Below, piece by piece: positions 1 to 6,320 of a stretch of 6,320 nucleotides of DNA. The first letter of the stretch is position 1; each line of letters begins with the position of its first letter. Origin of the DNA: Candidatus Omnitrophota bacterium (GTDB taxonomy: Bacteria > Omnitrophota > Gorgyraeia > Gygaellales > Profunditerraquicolaceae); NCBI GenBank assembly GCA_903907475.1, contig CAIVOB010000192.1, positions 1 through 6,320 on the forward strand, written 5' to 3'. A program made the translations under genes and the position numbers. The notes under the pieces are model-generated. The model did no database searches. It worked only from the letters and a program-made list of their open reading frames with translations, and was not told where the DNA came from.

Positions 1-25
1 ATAAACCAGACTAGGCCACGACCCC
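1..25 (-). tRNA. 5' part of a tRNA gene, isotype unknown (cut by window edge)
   Basis: Read on the minus strand, the first 25 or so bases fit the start of a tRNA. There is a seven-base acceptor strand GGGGTCG, then T8 and G9, a D-stem 5' strand GCCT, A14 and G15, and a D loop carrying the invariant GG pair. The window ends inside the D arm, so the anticodon and the matching 3' strands cannot be seen. The 5' end was placed by aligning T8, G10, A14, G15 and G18-G19. Starting three bases earlier would put the wrong bases at those positions. It follows tRNA-Val in the same direction, about 60 bases away, which supports a small tRNA cluster. Confidence 0.6.
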
Positions 26-37
26 CGCAAATTATTT

Positions 38-65
38 AATATACCTGTTTTTTGGCTAAAGTCTA
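38..65 (-). promoter_or_regulatory. possible sigma-70-type promoter for the second tRNA
   Basis: On the minus strand a TAGACT box (65 to 60) is followed after 16 bases by TATATT (43 to 38). These match four and five of six bases of the bacterial consensus. The second box ends 12 bases before the predicted tRNA 5' end, which would give a very short leader. The region is AT-rich, so a chance match is quite possible, and the tRNA could equally be made by read-through from tRNA-Val. Confidence 0.3.
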
Positions 66-86
66 CTATTAATTTTAATTACTAGT

Positions 87-160
87 GGGCGGTACTGGAC
101 TTGAACCAGTAAACCTCCTGAATGTAAATCAGGCGCGCTAACCAATTGCGCCAACCGCCC
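87..160 (-). tRNA. tRNA-Val (anticodon TAC)
   Basis: The minus strand folds into a full cloverleaf. The acceptor stem GGGCGGT/ACCGCCC has seven perfect pairs. The D stem is GCGC/GCGC with a nine-base loop containing GG. The anticodon stem CCTGA/TCAGG encloses loop TTTACAT, and the T stem ACTGG/CCAGT encloses loop TTCAAGT. The anticodon (126 to 124) is TAC, which reads GTA and other valine codons. The base after the acceptor (86) gives discriminator A. The following bases are not CCA, so the 3' end must be added by tRNA nucleotidyltransferase. The variable region is six bases, one more than the common five. The gene lies 38 bases after the stop codon of atpK in the same direction, with no terminator between them, so it may share the operon transcript. 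Confidence 0.95.
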
Positions 161-198
161 ATTAAAAATACTTTACGCTTTGCGAATTCGTTAAAACT

Positions 199-657
199 TT
201 AGGCTGCACCAACGATACCCAAAAGCATTAAGGTAAACGCCATAACCAGTAACGCCACTGTTTCAGTCATACCTAAAACAACCAGGTAATTGCCAAAACC
301 TTTATCTGTTTCACCCATAGCATCACAAGCACAAGCGGCGCATTTTCCCTGCCAAAAAGCAGAAAGCCCGATCGCCAGGCCAGCAAGACCCCCGATACTC
401 CAAAGATACTGCCCTTTATTGGCGATCGCCATTATCTGACGCATAATAATCATTCCATAAACCGTCTGCGTAAGAGGAGCGGCAACAAAAACAACCAACA
501 TGAACGATGCTGTTTTATTCTGCGCAAAATTTTTCTTCCAAGCACCAATTGCTGCCATCCCGGCAATTCCCGCTCCCCAGCCAGAACCTACCGCGGAAAA
601 CGCCAGCACTAAAATCGCGCCCAAATCTTTAAACTGTACCAACATGTTATTTTCCAT
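199..657 (-). CDS. atpK: V-type ATP synthase subunit K (rotor-ring proteolipid)
   Basis: This is the membrane rotor-ring subunit that carries the coupling ion through the V-type ATPase. It has 152 residues from the chosen start and four predicted membrane helices at about 12-33, 52-72, 85-104 and 124-150, forming two tandem hairpins from an internal duplication. Helix 2 has T-Q-T-V where helix 4 has T-E-T-V, so there is one essential carboxylate (E132) per two hairpins, as in V-type rings. T63, Q64, Y67, Q103 and E132 line up with the Na+-binding side chains of Enterococcus hirae NtpK, which suggests Na+ coupling (inference). Three cysteines follow Q103 closely. The ATG at 657 was chosen because a good Shine-Dalgarno site lies six bases upstream. 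An in-frame ATG at 663 directly abuts that site and would add only two residues. It follows atpI by 12 bases and is the last protein gene of the operon. Confidence 0.95.
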   Translation of the reverse strand: MENNMLVQFKDLGAILVLAFSAVGSGWGAGIAGMAAIGAWKKNFAQNKTASFMLVVFVAAPLTQTVYGMIIMRQIMAIANKGQYLWSIGGLAGLAIGLSAFWQGKCAACACDAMGETDKGFGNYLVVLGMTETVALLVMAFTLMLLGIVGAA

Positions 658-663
658 AATCAT

Positions 664-670
664 CTCCTCT
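664..670 (-). promoter_or_regulatory. ribosome binding site of atpK (decides the start)
   Basis: The minus strand reads AGAGGAG, a strong Shine-Dalgarno match. It sits six bases before the ATG at 657 and with no gap before the ATG at 663, so the second ATG is the better start. It overlaps the last base of the atpI stop codon, which suggests that ribosomes finishing atpI can restart on atpK. A strong site suits a subunit needed in many copies per complex. Confidence 0.75.
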
Positions 671-2436
671 TATTTTTTAAAAGGTTTATAATTCTGCCCA
701 CTCCATGAAATACCTGCATGGCTCGAAAATTCTAAAACATTAAGCCTGACTCCATGTACCAATACCCCAACCGGTCCTAAAATAACGCCCAAGCTATGGC
801 CTAATAAAATAATAAACCCCGCTAATATTAAATTAAATATATGCGCATTTCCGGCTGAAAAAGCCATCGCATTAAAAGCATCGGCAATAGCAACTCCGGC
901 TAAGCCCACGGCAAAAAGACGGATATAAGATACCACATCAGTAAAATTATTCACAAAACTCAAAGCCAAAGTACCTAAGCCTTCGCCTATTCCTTTTATG
1001 ATGTTTCTCTGCGGATTAGTAAAAATTATCACCAAAAAAATCCCCGCAATAAGTAATATTTTAGCAAAAGGCGGAAATAAATCTCCCAAAATAAGGACGC
1101 GCGCAATAAAAAAACAGGCCCACAGAATAGCTGTCCAACCAATATCCGCCAACATATTTAATGCGGGGAATTTAAGTATTGCTCTCCAGATATGCGCAAG
1201 CGACAAATGCACTGCTCCGATGAGAAAACATAACCTTTGGAGTGTTTTTTCGTTATTAAGCGCAGGAATTAACGGCTTATACCCGGTTTGCATAACCCAA
1301 TCATGCCCAAAGAACGTGCCGGTGCACAACCCCCATATGATAGCGCAAAAACTTAAGATATAAAAGAGAAAAAAACTGCGGGTACTTCTTTTTAATTTAA
1401 TTGCCCTGCGATGCAATAATAAAGTAATTAAAAAATATACTATGCCGTAACCGGCATCGCCAATCAACATCCCGAAAAAAATACTAAAAAATATAAGAAA
1501 CGGCAGGCTGATATCCAATTCATAATATCCGGGAAGTATCTCAAGAAATTTAAATATTGGGTTAATTACTGCTATCCATTTCGGGTTACGCAACAACACC
1601 GGAACATTATCCTCAGCTTGCGGCTCACTAATACGCAAAGCCCACCGCTCTTGTTTTGCACGGTACATTAATCGCTCAACATTATCAAAAGGAAGATAAC
1701 CGCTGATATATGACAAACTCTCTGCCTGACTCATACCGGAAAGCGCCTCTTGGAAATCTAAATCTTTTTGTAAATCAAGCTTAATTTTATTTAAAATACC
1801 TAAATAACGCACTTGATCCAACAGTTGTCGCTGGAGATCTTTAATTACCCGAGTATCCTCATCTCTACGCCTACGCATATTTAAAAGGCCTATCTGAGGT
1901 AAAGAAATTTCTTTAAAACCAATTTCAATTTTATTACGACTAATAATTAAACAGTTTGCAATCCCTCCCTTGATAGACAATTTACTAACAACAATATCTT
2001 CAGGAAGCCGGTTAAGCTGCCCGACCGGTATCTGAAAAAGTCCGGCAAAAATATTTTTCTCGGCCAGCGACACGAAATCTTGCGGATCAAAATCACCCCA
2101 AATTTCATAATCCTTAATCTGCGCAGTAAGAACCTGCAAGTGTTCTGTCAATTGGGTTTTACGTTTAAACAAATCAATAATCTGCCGCACATTAACTTCC
2201 ACATTACCTGACTCTTCCCCAACGAAAACCATTCCTGACCCAATTCTTACTTCCGCTAAAATATTTAAAACCTGATTCAGCAACTGAAGTTCTTCCAATA
2301 AATCATTAATATTTTTACTTTTTACCGGGCGTTCAAACTCAAGATGTAAAATACCCAATTCCCGCAAGGCAGCTAAAGCATTAAAGCTGTCTTTTCCTTG
2401 CATAATTACCACTGCCTTTTTCATGGGGACAATCAT
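670..2436 (-). CDS. atpI: V-type ATP synthase subunit I (membrane stator, 'a' subunit)
   Basis: This 588-residue protein forms the fixed half of the ion channel against the K ring and anchors the peripheral stalk. About 300 N-terminal residues form a cytoplasmic domain with likely coiled coils near 40-110 and 190-230. The C-terminal half has roughly eight membrane helices from about 310 to 565. Family marks are FGMLIGDAGYG (321-331), SYIRLFAVGLAG (503-514) with the essential channel arginine R506, and HGVRLNVLEF (561-570) near the C-terminus. It is somewhat shorter than the roughly 650 residues usual for the family, mainly in the cytoplasmic part. Its ATG overlaps the TGA of atpD as ATGA, indicating translational coupling, and AGAGG lies seven bases upstream inside atpD. 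Met5 is a possible later start, but the first ATG has the better-placed site. Confidence 0.96.
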   Translation of the reverse strand: MIVPMKKAVVIMQGKDSFNALAALRELGILHLEFERPVKSKNINDLLEELQLLNQVLNILAEVRIGSGMVFVGEESGNVEVNVRQIIDLFKRKTQLTEHLQVLTAQIKDYEIWGDFDPQDFVSLAEKNIFAGLFQIPVGQLNRLPEDIVVSKLSIKGGIANCLIISRNKIEIGFKEISLPQIGLLNMRRRRDEDTRVIKDLQRQLLDQVRYLGILNKIKLDLQKDLDFQEALSGMSQAESLSYISGYLPFDNVERLMYRAKQERWALRISEPQAEDNVPVLLRNPKWIAVINPIFKFLEILPGYYELDISLPFLIFFSIFFGMLIGDAGYGIVYFLITLLLHRRAIKLKRSTRSFFLFYILSFCAIIWGLCTGTFFGHDWVMQTGYKPLIPALNNEKTLQRLCFLIGAVHLSLAHIWRAILKFPALNMLADIGWTAILWACFFIARVLILGDLFPPFAKILLIAGIFLVIIFTNPQRNIIKGIGEGLGTLALSFVNNFTDVVSYIRLFAVGLAGVAIADAFNAMAFSAGNAHIFNLILAGFIILLGHSLGVILGPVGVLVHGVRLNVLEFSSHAGISWSGQNYKPFKK

Positions 2437-3050
2437 ACTGCTACCTCTTCTAATACAAGTGCTTCGATTTTTCTTTTCGCAATCTTGCTTCGGCCCACGG
2501 CATTAGCCAATTGATCTCCGATATAAATTTTAATTTGACGAATATTTTCTTGAGCTTCGGGAATTTTTACTTTTTCAAAAAGATTTACCCGCTGCGAGGT
2601 AACGCGCAGCTCCTGACGCAATAAAACTACCCCCTGGTTAAGTAAAACGATCTCCTCTTGCAAAATAATCACTTCCTGTAAAGCAATAATCGCACCGTCG
2701 GCCCACAAAGGGGTACTAAACAAATCCAGTTCCTGGTACTTAAAAGCTAAAGCCACCAACAAAACAATATCCACTCCGGCGATATTTTTAATCCGTGTCT
2801 GGATTTTATCCACCTTTAAAAAAGATTTTAAATTAATTTGGGTATCTGCTAACAATCCCGCCCAAAGATAAATTGCCTGTTTTTTCTGATCCAAAACGCG
2901 TTTTTTTTCTTCTAAGATAAGATTTTGTTGCAGGATCTCTAACTGCAGCTGCTGCTTTTTAAGTTGCAAAGTAGGTAAATAACGCTCAAACTGCTTTAAG
3001 GCATCACGCTGCCTTTTTAATTCCCCCTTAGTGAGCTTAATCTTTGCCAT
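2433..3050 (-). CDS. atpD: V-type ATP synthase subunit D (central rotor shaft)
   Basis: Subunit D is the long antiparallel coiled coil that turns inside the A3B3 head and links it to the membrane ring. The 205 residues match the family's usual length. The N-terminal helix (about 3-60) has the Lys/Leu/Gln-rich pattern with YLPTLQLKKQQLQ at 24-36. The middle (about 92-125) is a globular section. The C-terminal helix includes TSQRVNLFEKVKIPE (151-165) and the end pattern IAKRKIEALVLEE (190-202), both typical of this family. The ATG at 3050 is preceded by AT-rich sequence with no visible Shine-Dalgarno site, which is unusual beside its neighbours; a structured spacer lies just upstream. It overlaps atpI by four bases. 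No subunit F gene lies between B and D, unlike many archaeal operons. Confidence 0.95.
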   Translation of the reverse strand: MAKIKLTKGELKRQRDALKQFERYLPTLQLKKQQLQLEILQQNLILEEKKRVLDQKKQAIYLWAGLLADTQINLKSFLKVDKIQTRIKNIAGVDIVLLVALAFKYQELDLFSTPLWADGAIIALQEVIILQEEIVLLNQGVVLLRQELRVTSQRVNLFEKVKIPEAQENIRQIKIYIGDQLANAVGRSKIAKRKIEALVLEEVAV

Positions 3051-3060
3051 TATTTTTTAT

Positions 3061-3136
3061 GGGGCCAACCCCGCTTAAAAACAGGTTGCCAAAGGCAACC
3101 GCAGGGAGCGGCTCTTTAATTTTGTTTTTAACGGGG
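3061..3136 (-). repeat. nested and alternative inverted repeats in the atpB-atpD spacer
   Basis: This is the only long gap (77 bases) between protein genes here, and it is densely structured. An outer stem pairs 3069-3083 with 3123-3136: 14 pairs with one bulged base, overlapping the atpB stop codon. Inside it, GGTTGCC at 3084-3090 pairs perfectly with GGCAACC at 3094-3100 across a three-base loop. The CCCC at 3069-3072 (GGGG in the RNA) can instead pair with GGGG at 3061-3064, so two folds compete. GGGGCCAA also occurs as a direct repeat at 3061-3068 and 3133-3140. It lacks the T-run of a standard terminator and sits mid-operon. It may adjust atpD expression, stabilise RNA ends, or be a dispersed palindromic repeat. 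The stems are read directly; the roles are inference. Confidence 0.65.
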
Positions 3137-4420
3137 CCAATATTGTTCAATTATTGAACGTTTAATACCAGTTTCCTCGGGAGTAAAAGATTGCGCTAAA
3201 ATTTCCCAACCTAAATCCAATGCTTTTTCTAACTCGATATTCACCTCTAAAGACATCATTTTCTTTTCAAAAAGCCTGCCATATTGAAGCAATTTATTAT
3301 CCCAAGTGCTCATTTGGAAACCCATCGCTTGCTTTTCCACCACTTGACGATAACTGGCAAAAAGCTGGATCATCGTATCCATGATCGCACGATGATCACT
3401 CCGGGTTTTTCCGTTGACCTGCTGTTTTAAACGACTCAACGATCCAAAAGGCTCAATCACCGCATTTTTTAAATAAAGCTGTCCTTCGGTAATATACCCC
3501 GTATTATCCGGAACCGGGTGCGTAACATCATCGCCGGGCATTGTCGTCACCGCAAGAATTGTAATTGAACCGGCGCCTTCAAAGTCAACGGCTTTTTCAT
3601 AACGGCTGGCTAATTGGCTATAAAGATCGCCCGGATATCCACGGTTGGAAGGAACCTGTTCCATAGTAATAGAAATCTCTTTCAAAGCATCTGCGAAATT
3701 AGTCATATCGCTTAATAACACTAAAACCCGTTTACCTTTTAAGGCAAAATCTTCGGCCACCGCCAATGCAATATCGGGAACCAATAAGCACTCCACCACC
3801 GGATCGGCAGCGGTATGCATAAAAATTATTGCCCGGTTTAATGCTCCGTGTTTTTCCAATGTTTCCTTAAAAAATAAATAATCATCATATTTTAAACCCA
3901 GGCCTCCCAAAATAATAATATCAATCTGAGCCTGTACCGCAATGCGGGCTAAAAGTTCATTATAAGGCTCTCCGGCAATGGAAAAAATCGGTAATTTTTG
4001 AGATTCCACTAAAGAATTAAAAACATCAATCATCGGAATACCGGTACGAATTATTTTATTGGGGATAATTCTTTTTACCGGATTAACCGGTGGTCCGGCA
4101 ATATCTGTTAAATGCTCCGTTAATTCCGGGCCATGATCCAAAGGGTTGCCGCTGCCGTTAAATATCCGGCCTAATAAATTTTCACCCGTAGCAACGCGCA
4201 TCGGCATTCCCAGAAAGCGCACCTGGTCACCGGTAGAAATACCGCGACTCCCGGCAAAAACCTGCAGAGATATTTTTTCCTCGTCAATCCGAATCACCTG
4301 CGCCAAAGATACGCCGCGGCGAGTGGTAATCTGAGCAATATCCGAATAACCCACGCCACTGGCCTCCACCATAATCACATCTCCGGCGATTTGAATGATA
4401 TTAGTATAAATTTTTTGCAA
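3128..4420 (-). CDS. atpB: V-type ATP synthase subunit B (non-catalytic head subunit)
   Basis: Subunit B alternates with A in the A3B3 head. It binds or borders nucleotide at the interfaces without being the main catalytic site. The 430 residues cover the full family length: N-terminal beta-barrel (about 1-70), central nucleotide-binding fold and C-terminal helical domain. The P-loop position reads AGEPYNELL (149-157) with no GKT, as expected for [18 protein letters not shown] (232-248), [21 protein letters not shown] (from 293) and FGSLSRLKQ (325-333) are strongly conserved, and R330 is the arginine finger reaching into subunit A. The start is TTG, chosen because MQKIYTNI matches the N-terminus of chlamydial homologues and GTAGGT lies four bases upstream. 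The next Met is residue 17 and would cut the beta-barrel. It begins 13 bases after the atpA stop codon. Confidence 0.97.
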   Translation of the reverse strand: MQKIYTNIIQIAGDVIMVEASGVGYSDIAQITTRRGVSLAQVIRIDEEKISLQVFAGSRGISTGDQVRFLGMPMRVATGENLLGRIFNGSGNPLDHGPELTEHLTDIAGPPVNPVKRIIPNKIIRTGIPMIDVFNSLVESQKLPIFSIAGEPYNELLARIAVQAQIDIIILGGLGLKYDDYLFFKETLEKHGALNRAIIFMHTAADPVVECLLVPDIALAVAEDFALKGKRVLVLLSDMTNFADALKEISITMEQVPSNRGYPGDLYSQLASRYEKAVDFEGAGSITILAVTTMPGDDVTHPVPDNTGYITEGQLYLKNAVIEPFGSLSRLKQQVNGKTRSDHRAIMDTMIQLFASYRQVVEKQAMGFQMSTWDNKLLQYGRLFEKKMMSLEVNIELEKALDLGWEILAQSFTPEETGIKRSIIEQYWPR

Positions 4421-4424
4421 TTTA

Positions 4425-4430
4425 ACCTAC
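4425..4430 (-). promoter_or_regulatory. ribosome binding site of atpB (supports the TTG start)
   Basis: The minus strand reads GTAGGT, a moderate Shine-Dalgarno match ending four bases before the TTG at 4420. No ATG is available near this position, so the site and the protein homology together support TTG initiation. It lies between the atpA stop codon and atpB. Confidence 0.6.
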
Positions 4431-4433
4431 TTT

Positions 4434-6161
4434 CTAAAAATTCTTTTCTGATACCAGCAAATTTATCTCAGCTTCAATTTTTTTAAACTCCGCGGCTTTA
4501 AACTCAAGGGCGTTCCAAGTGCGAAAAAGTTGTTTTAATTTTTGAAAAAATCTCAAAGCCTGCTCCTTGTCCCCTAAATTTAACTGCGCAATTAAAATTT
4601 CATAAATAAAATTAAAAATATAAATTTGTCTTTCTTTCGTTGTCGCTTCATCAATTAAATCAAAAGCATTTTGTTGTAAATAAACAAAATCAAAAAAATC
4701 ACCTTTCAGATACTCTATATACTCTTTAAGTGATGTCCCTTCTTCACCAAGGACTTTCATCATTTGAAAGATTTCCTGGCTTCTGACTAAAACCTCATGC
4801 CCCAACTTTTGCTTGGCCAGGTCAAGAAAACTTGTATATTTACTCCAGCTAATCAAAGGATCAATCGCCGGATAGCGCCGGGCATCTGAACGTTCACGCG
4901 AAAGCCCATGAAATGCTCCGACAACTTTAAGAGTTGCTTGCGTCACCGGTTCTTCAAAATTTCCTCCCGCCGGACTTACCGTACCGCCAATCGTCAGCGA
5001 GCCATTTATTCCGCCGTGTAAACGTACCAGGCCCGCTCTTTCATAAAAAGAAGCGATCCGTGATTCCAAATAAGCCGGGAAAGCTTCTTCTCCGGGAATC
5101 TCTTCTAATCTTCCAGACATCTCCCTCATCGCCTGCGCCCAACGTGAAGTAGAATCCGCCAGCAATAAAACATTTAAACCCATTTGACGATAGTATTCAG
5201 CAATCGTCACGGCGGTATAAACGCTGGATTCACGTGCTGCCACTGGCATGGAACTGGTATTACAAATAATTACTGTGCGGTCAATTAAAGGTTTATTCGT
5301 GCGCGGATCGACTAATTCCGGAAAAGTTTTTAATGTTTCGACGACCTCTCCCGCGCGTTCCCCGCAAGCGGCAATAATCACAATATCCACTTCCGCGTGC
5401 CTGCTGGTAAGTTGCTGTAAAACCGTTTTACCCGCGCCAAACGGCCCGGGAATACAATAGGTTCCTCCGCGGCTAATAGGAAATAGCGAATCAATTAAAC
5501 GTATTTTTGTCACTAAAGGTTCCGTCGGCCTTAATTTTTCCGCATAAGCCCTAATAGGAATCTTAACCGGCCAACTTTGTTGCAAAAATACCGCGTAAAT
5601 CTTACCTGCCAAATTTTTAATTTGCGCGATCGGTTGTTTTAAGTTATATTTTCCCGGAGCGGCAATGCTTATAACTTCAAAAACTCCCGCCAAAGCAAAG
5701 GGCACCATAATATAATGTTTAAAGATCTTCTCCGGAACAAAACCTAACCAACTGCCCGCTAAAACCTTTTCTCCCACTTTCACCAAAGGAGTAAAATCCC
5801 ACCGCGTTTGATCTTCTAAAGGGTCCAAATAAACACCGCGCTTAAGAAAAAAACCGCATTTTTTGGCTAAAGCCGGTAAAGGATTTTGCAAACCATCAAA
5901 AATCTGGCCCAATAATCCCGGCCCTAATTCTACCGAAAGTAATTCATCACTAAACTCTACCGCTTGGCCAACTTTTAATCCAACCGTACTTTCGTAAACC
6001 TGCATCTGAGCGCAATTACCTTTTATGCGGATCACTTCCGCTTTAAAACGCGCCTCCGAAGCAAGAATATACGCCACTTCGTTTTGAATCAGCTGGCCAG
6101 CTGTCTGAACAGTGACCATGTTCGCGTTAATTTTAACGATTTTTCCGGTTCTTTTTTCCAT
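4434..6161 (-). CDS. atpA: V-type ATP synthase subunit A (catalytic)
   Basis: This is the catalytic subunit that makes or hydrolyses ATP in the A3B3 head. The 575 residues are close to the usual 580-600. It has an N-terminal beta-barrel (about 1-75), the A-type 'non-homologous' insert (about 105-200), the nucleotide-binding domain and a C-terminal helical domain (about 440-575). The Walker A motif is GPFGAGKT (239-246) with K245 and T246. The catalytic glutamate is E268 in CGERAGEVVETL (266-277), and Walker B is VLLLADSTSRWAQAMREM (331-348). SPAGGNFEEPVTQATL (396-411) and LSRERSDARRYPAIDPL (420-436) are also conserved. The GERAGE form, in place of GERGNE, is shared with chlamydial-type enzymes. 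All catalytic residues appear intact. The ATG lies three bases after the upstream stop codon without a visible Shine-Dalgarno site, so coupled translation is likely. Confidence 0.98.
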   Translation of the reverse strand: MEKRTGKIVKINANMVTVQTAGQLIQNEVAYILASEARFKAEVIRIKGNCAQMQVYESTVGLKVGQAVEFSDELLSVELGPGLLGQIFDGLQNPLPALAKKCGFFLKRGVYLDPLEDQTRWDFTPLVKVGEKVLAGSWLGFVPEKIFKHYIMVPFALAGVFEVISIAAPGKYNLKQPIAQIKNLAGKIYAVFLQQSWPVKIPIRAYAEKLRPTEPLVTKIRLIDSLFPISRGGTYCIPGPFGAGKTVLQQLTSRHAEVDIVIIAACGERAGEVVETLKTFPELVDPRTNKPLIDRTVIICNTSSMPVAARESSVYTAVTIAEYYRQMGLNVLLLADSTSRWAQAMREMSGRLEEIPGEEAFPAYLESRIASFYERAGLVRLHGGINGSLTIGGTVSPAGGNFEEPVTQATLKVVGAFHGLSRERSDARRYPAIDPLISWSKYTSFLDLAKQKLGHEVLVRSQEIFQMMKVLGEEGTSLKEYIEYLKGDFFDFVYLQQNAFDLIDEATTKERQIYIFNFIYEILIAQLNLGDKEQALRFFQKLKQLFRTWNALEFKAAEFKKIEAEINLLVSEKNF

Positions 6162-6164
6162 AAT

Positions 6165-6320
6165 TTAATTTAAAATCATTTGTTTAAGCAAGGCTTCCTT
6201 ATCCGCGGCTTTTATCTTATCCCAGCGAATTAAAATCTTTAATTTTAAAACATAACTTAATAAAAAATCAAAATCAAAATAATGCCCAAAACTCAAAGTT
6301 TCTAAAAAATCCCAGCGCGC
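6165..6320 (-). CDS. DUF2764-like V-ATPase operon protein (3' end only)
   Basis: An open frame enters from the right edge and ends with TAA three bases before atpA, giving the last 51 residues of a protein whose start is outside the window. It begins ARWDFLETLSFGHYFDFDF and continues with an amphipathic helix containing YVLKLKILIRWDKI. A W-x-F-L-E...G-H-x-F...Y-x-L-K-L-x-I-L-x-R-W pattern at the C-terminus is what I recall for DUF2764 proteins, which stand directly before atpA in the V-ATPase operons of Chlamydiae and Bacteroidetes. Their role is not firmly established; a subunit C-like function in joining head and rotor has been considered plausible. The assignment rests on position plus this short C-terminal resemblance. 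The fragment is too short to exclude another small stalk subunit. Confidence 0.7.
   Translation of the reverse strand, partial: ARWDFLETLSFGHYFDFDFLLSYVLKLKILIRWDKIKAADKEALLKQMILN

Noticed and set aside
47..60. TTTTTTGGCTAAAG shared between the tRNA spacer and atpA (near 5864-5877)
   Set aside because: A 14-base match of low-complexity character, with one copy fixed by the atpA protein sequence. It is most likely chance.
182..190. Palindrome CGAATTCG between atpK and tRNA-Val as a terminator
   Set aside because: It is a short self-complementary site with no loop and no T-run after it, so it cannot form a normal terminator hairpin.
421..430. GGCGATCGCC palindrome resembling the cyanobacterial HIP1 octamer
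   Set aside because: There is a single copy, inside atpK coding sequence. The gene content does not suggest a cyanobacterium, and one copy is not evidence of a repeat family.
500..1363. Plus-strand open frames opposite atpK (500-691) and atpI (998-1363)
   Set aside because: They lie antisense to well-supported conserved genes, show no recognisable family features and have no operon context, so they are chance open frames.
3084..3100. Inner hairpin as a Rho-independent terminator
   Set aside because: On the transcribed strand the stem is followed by CTGTTTTTAAG, a short interrupted T-run, and conserved operon genes follow. Partial attenuation is possible, but a full terminator is not supported.
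3645..5460. Plus-strand open frames opposite atpB and atpA (3645-3881, 4146-4334, 4934-5152, 5248-5460)
   Set aside because: All are mirror frames of strongly conserved ATPase coding sequence, with no independent evidence for translation.
1..6320. Archaeal origin, suggested by the A/V-type ATPase and a tRNA lacking encoded CCA
   Set aside because: The DUF2764-A-B-D-I-K order, the chlamydial-like A and B sequences and the TTG start with Shine-Dalgarno sites point to a bacterium. CCA-less tRNA genes are common in many bacterial phyla.

Overview
The window holds most of one operon, read entirely on the minus strand, for a rotary V/A-type ATPase (ATP synthase or ion pump), followed downstream by a tRNA gene and the start of a second. 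In transcription order (right to left) it contains the 3' end of a DUF2764-like gene, catalytic subunit A, subunit B, central-stalk subunit D, membrane subunit I (the 'a' subunit), proteolipid ring subunit K, tRNA-Val(TAC), and the 5' part of another tRNA cut by the window edge. The coding genes are nearly continuous. They are joined by short gaps or a 4-base overlap, except for a 77-base structured spacer between B and D.

The gene order DUF2764-A-B-D-I-K, with no F gene between B and D, is the bacterial arrangement known from Chlamydiae, Bacteroidetes and several uncultivated phyla. It differs from the usual archaeal order (E-C-F-A-B-D), and subunits A and B read like chlamydial V-ATPase proteins. 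The sequence is AT-rich. It uses Shine-Dalgarno sites in front of some genes, a TTG start for B, and tRNA-Val does not encode its CCA end. I infer an uncultivated bacterium, plausibly of a PVC-like lineage such as Omnitrophota; the window alone cannot settle the phylum.

Together the genes supply the A3B3 catalytic head, the rotor shaft (D), the stator channel half (I) and the rotor ring (K). The peripheral-stalk E gene would lie beyond the right edge. The K protein keeps all the side-chain positions that bind Na+ in the Enterococcus hirae ring, so the machine may use Na+ rather than H+. I see no clear promoter or terminator for the operon inside the window; its promoter should lie to the right.

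I found no new biological system. The most unusual element is the B-D spacer, which can form two mutually exclusive hairpins just before a D start codon that has no visible Shine-Dalgarno site.
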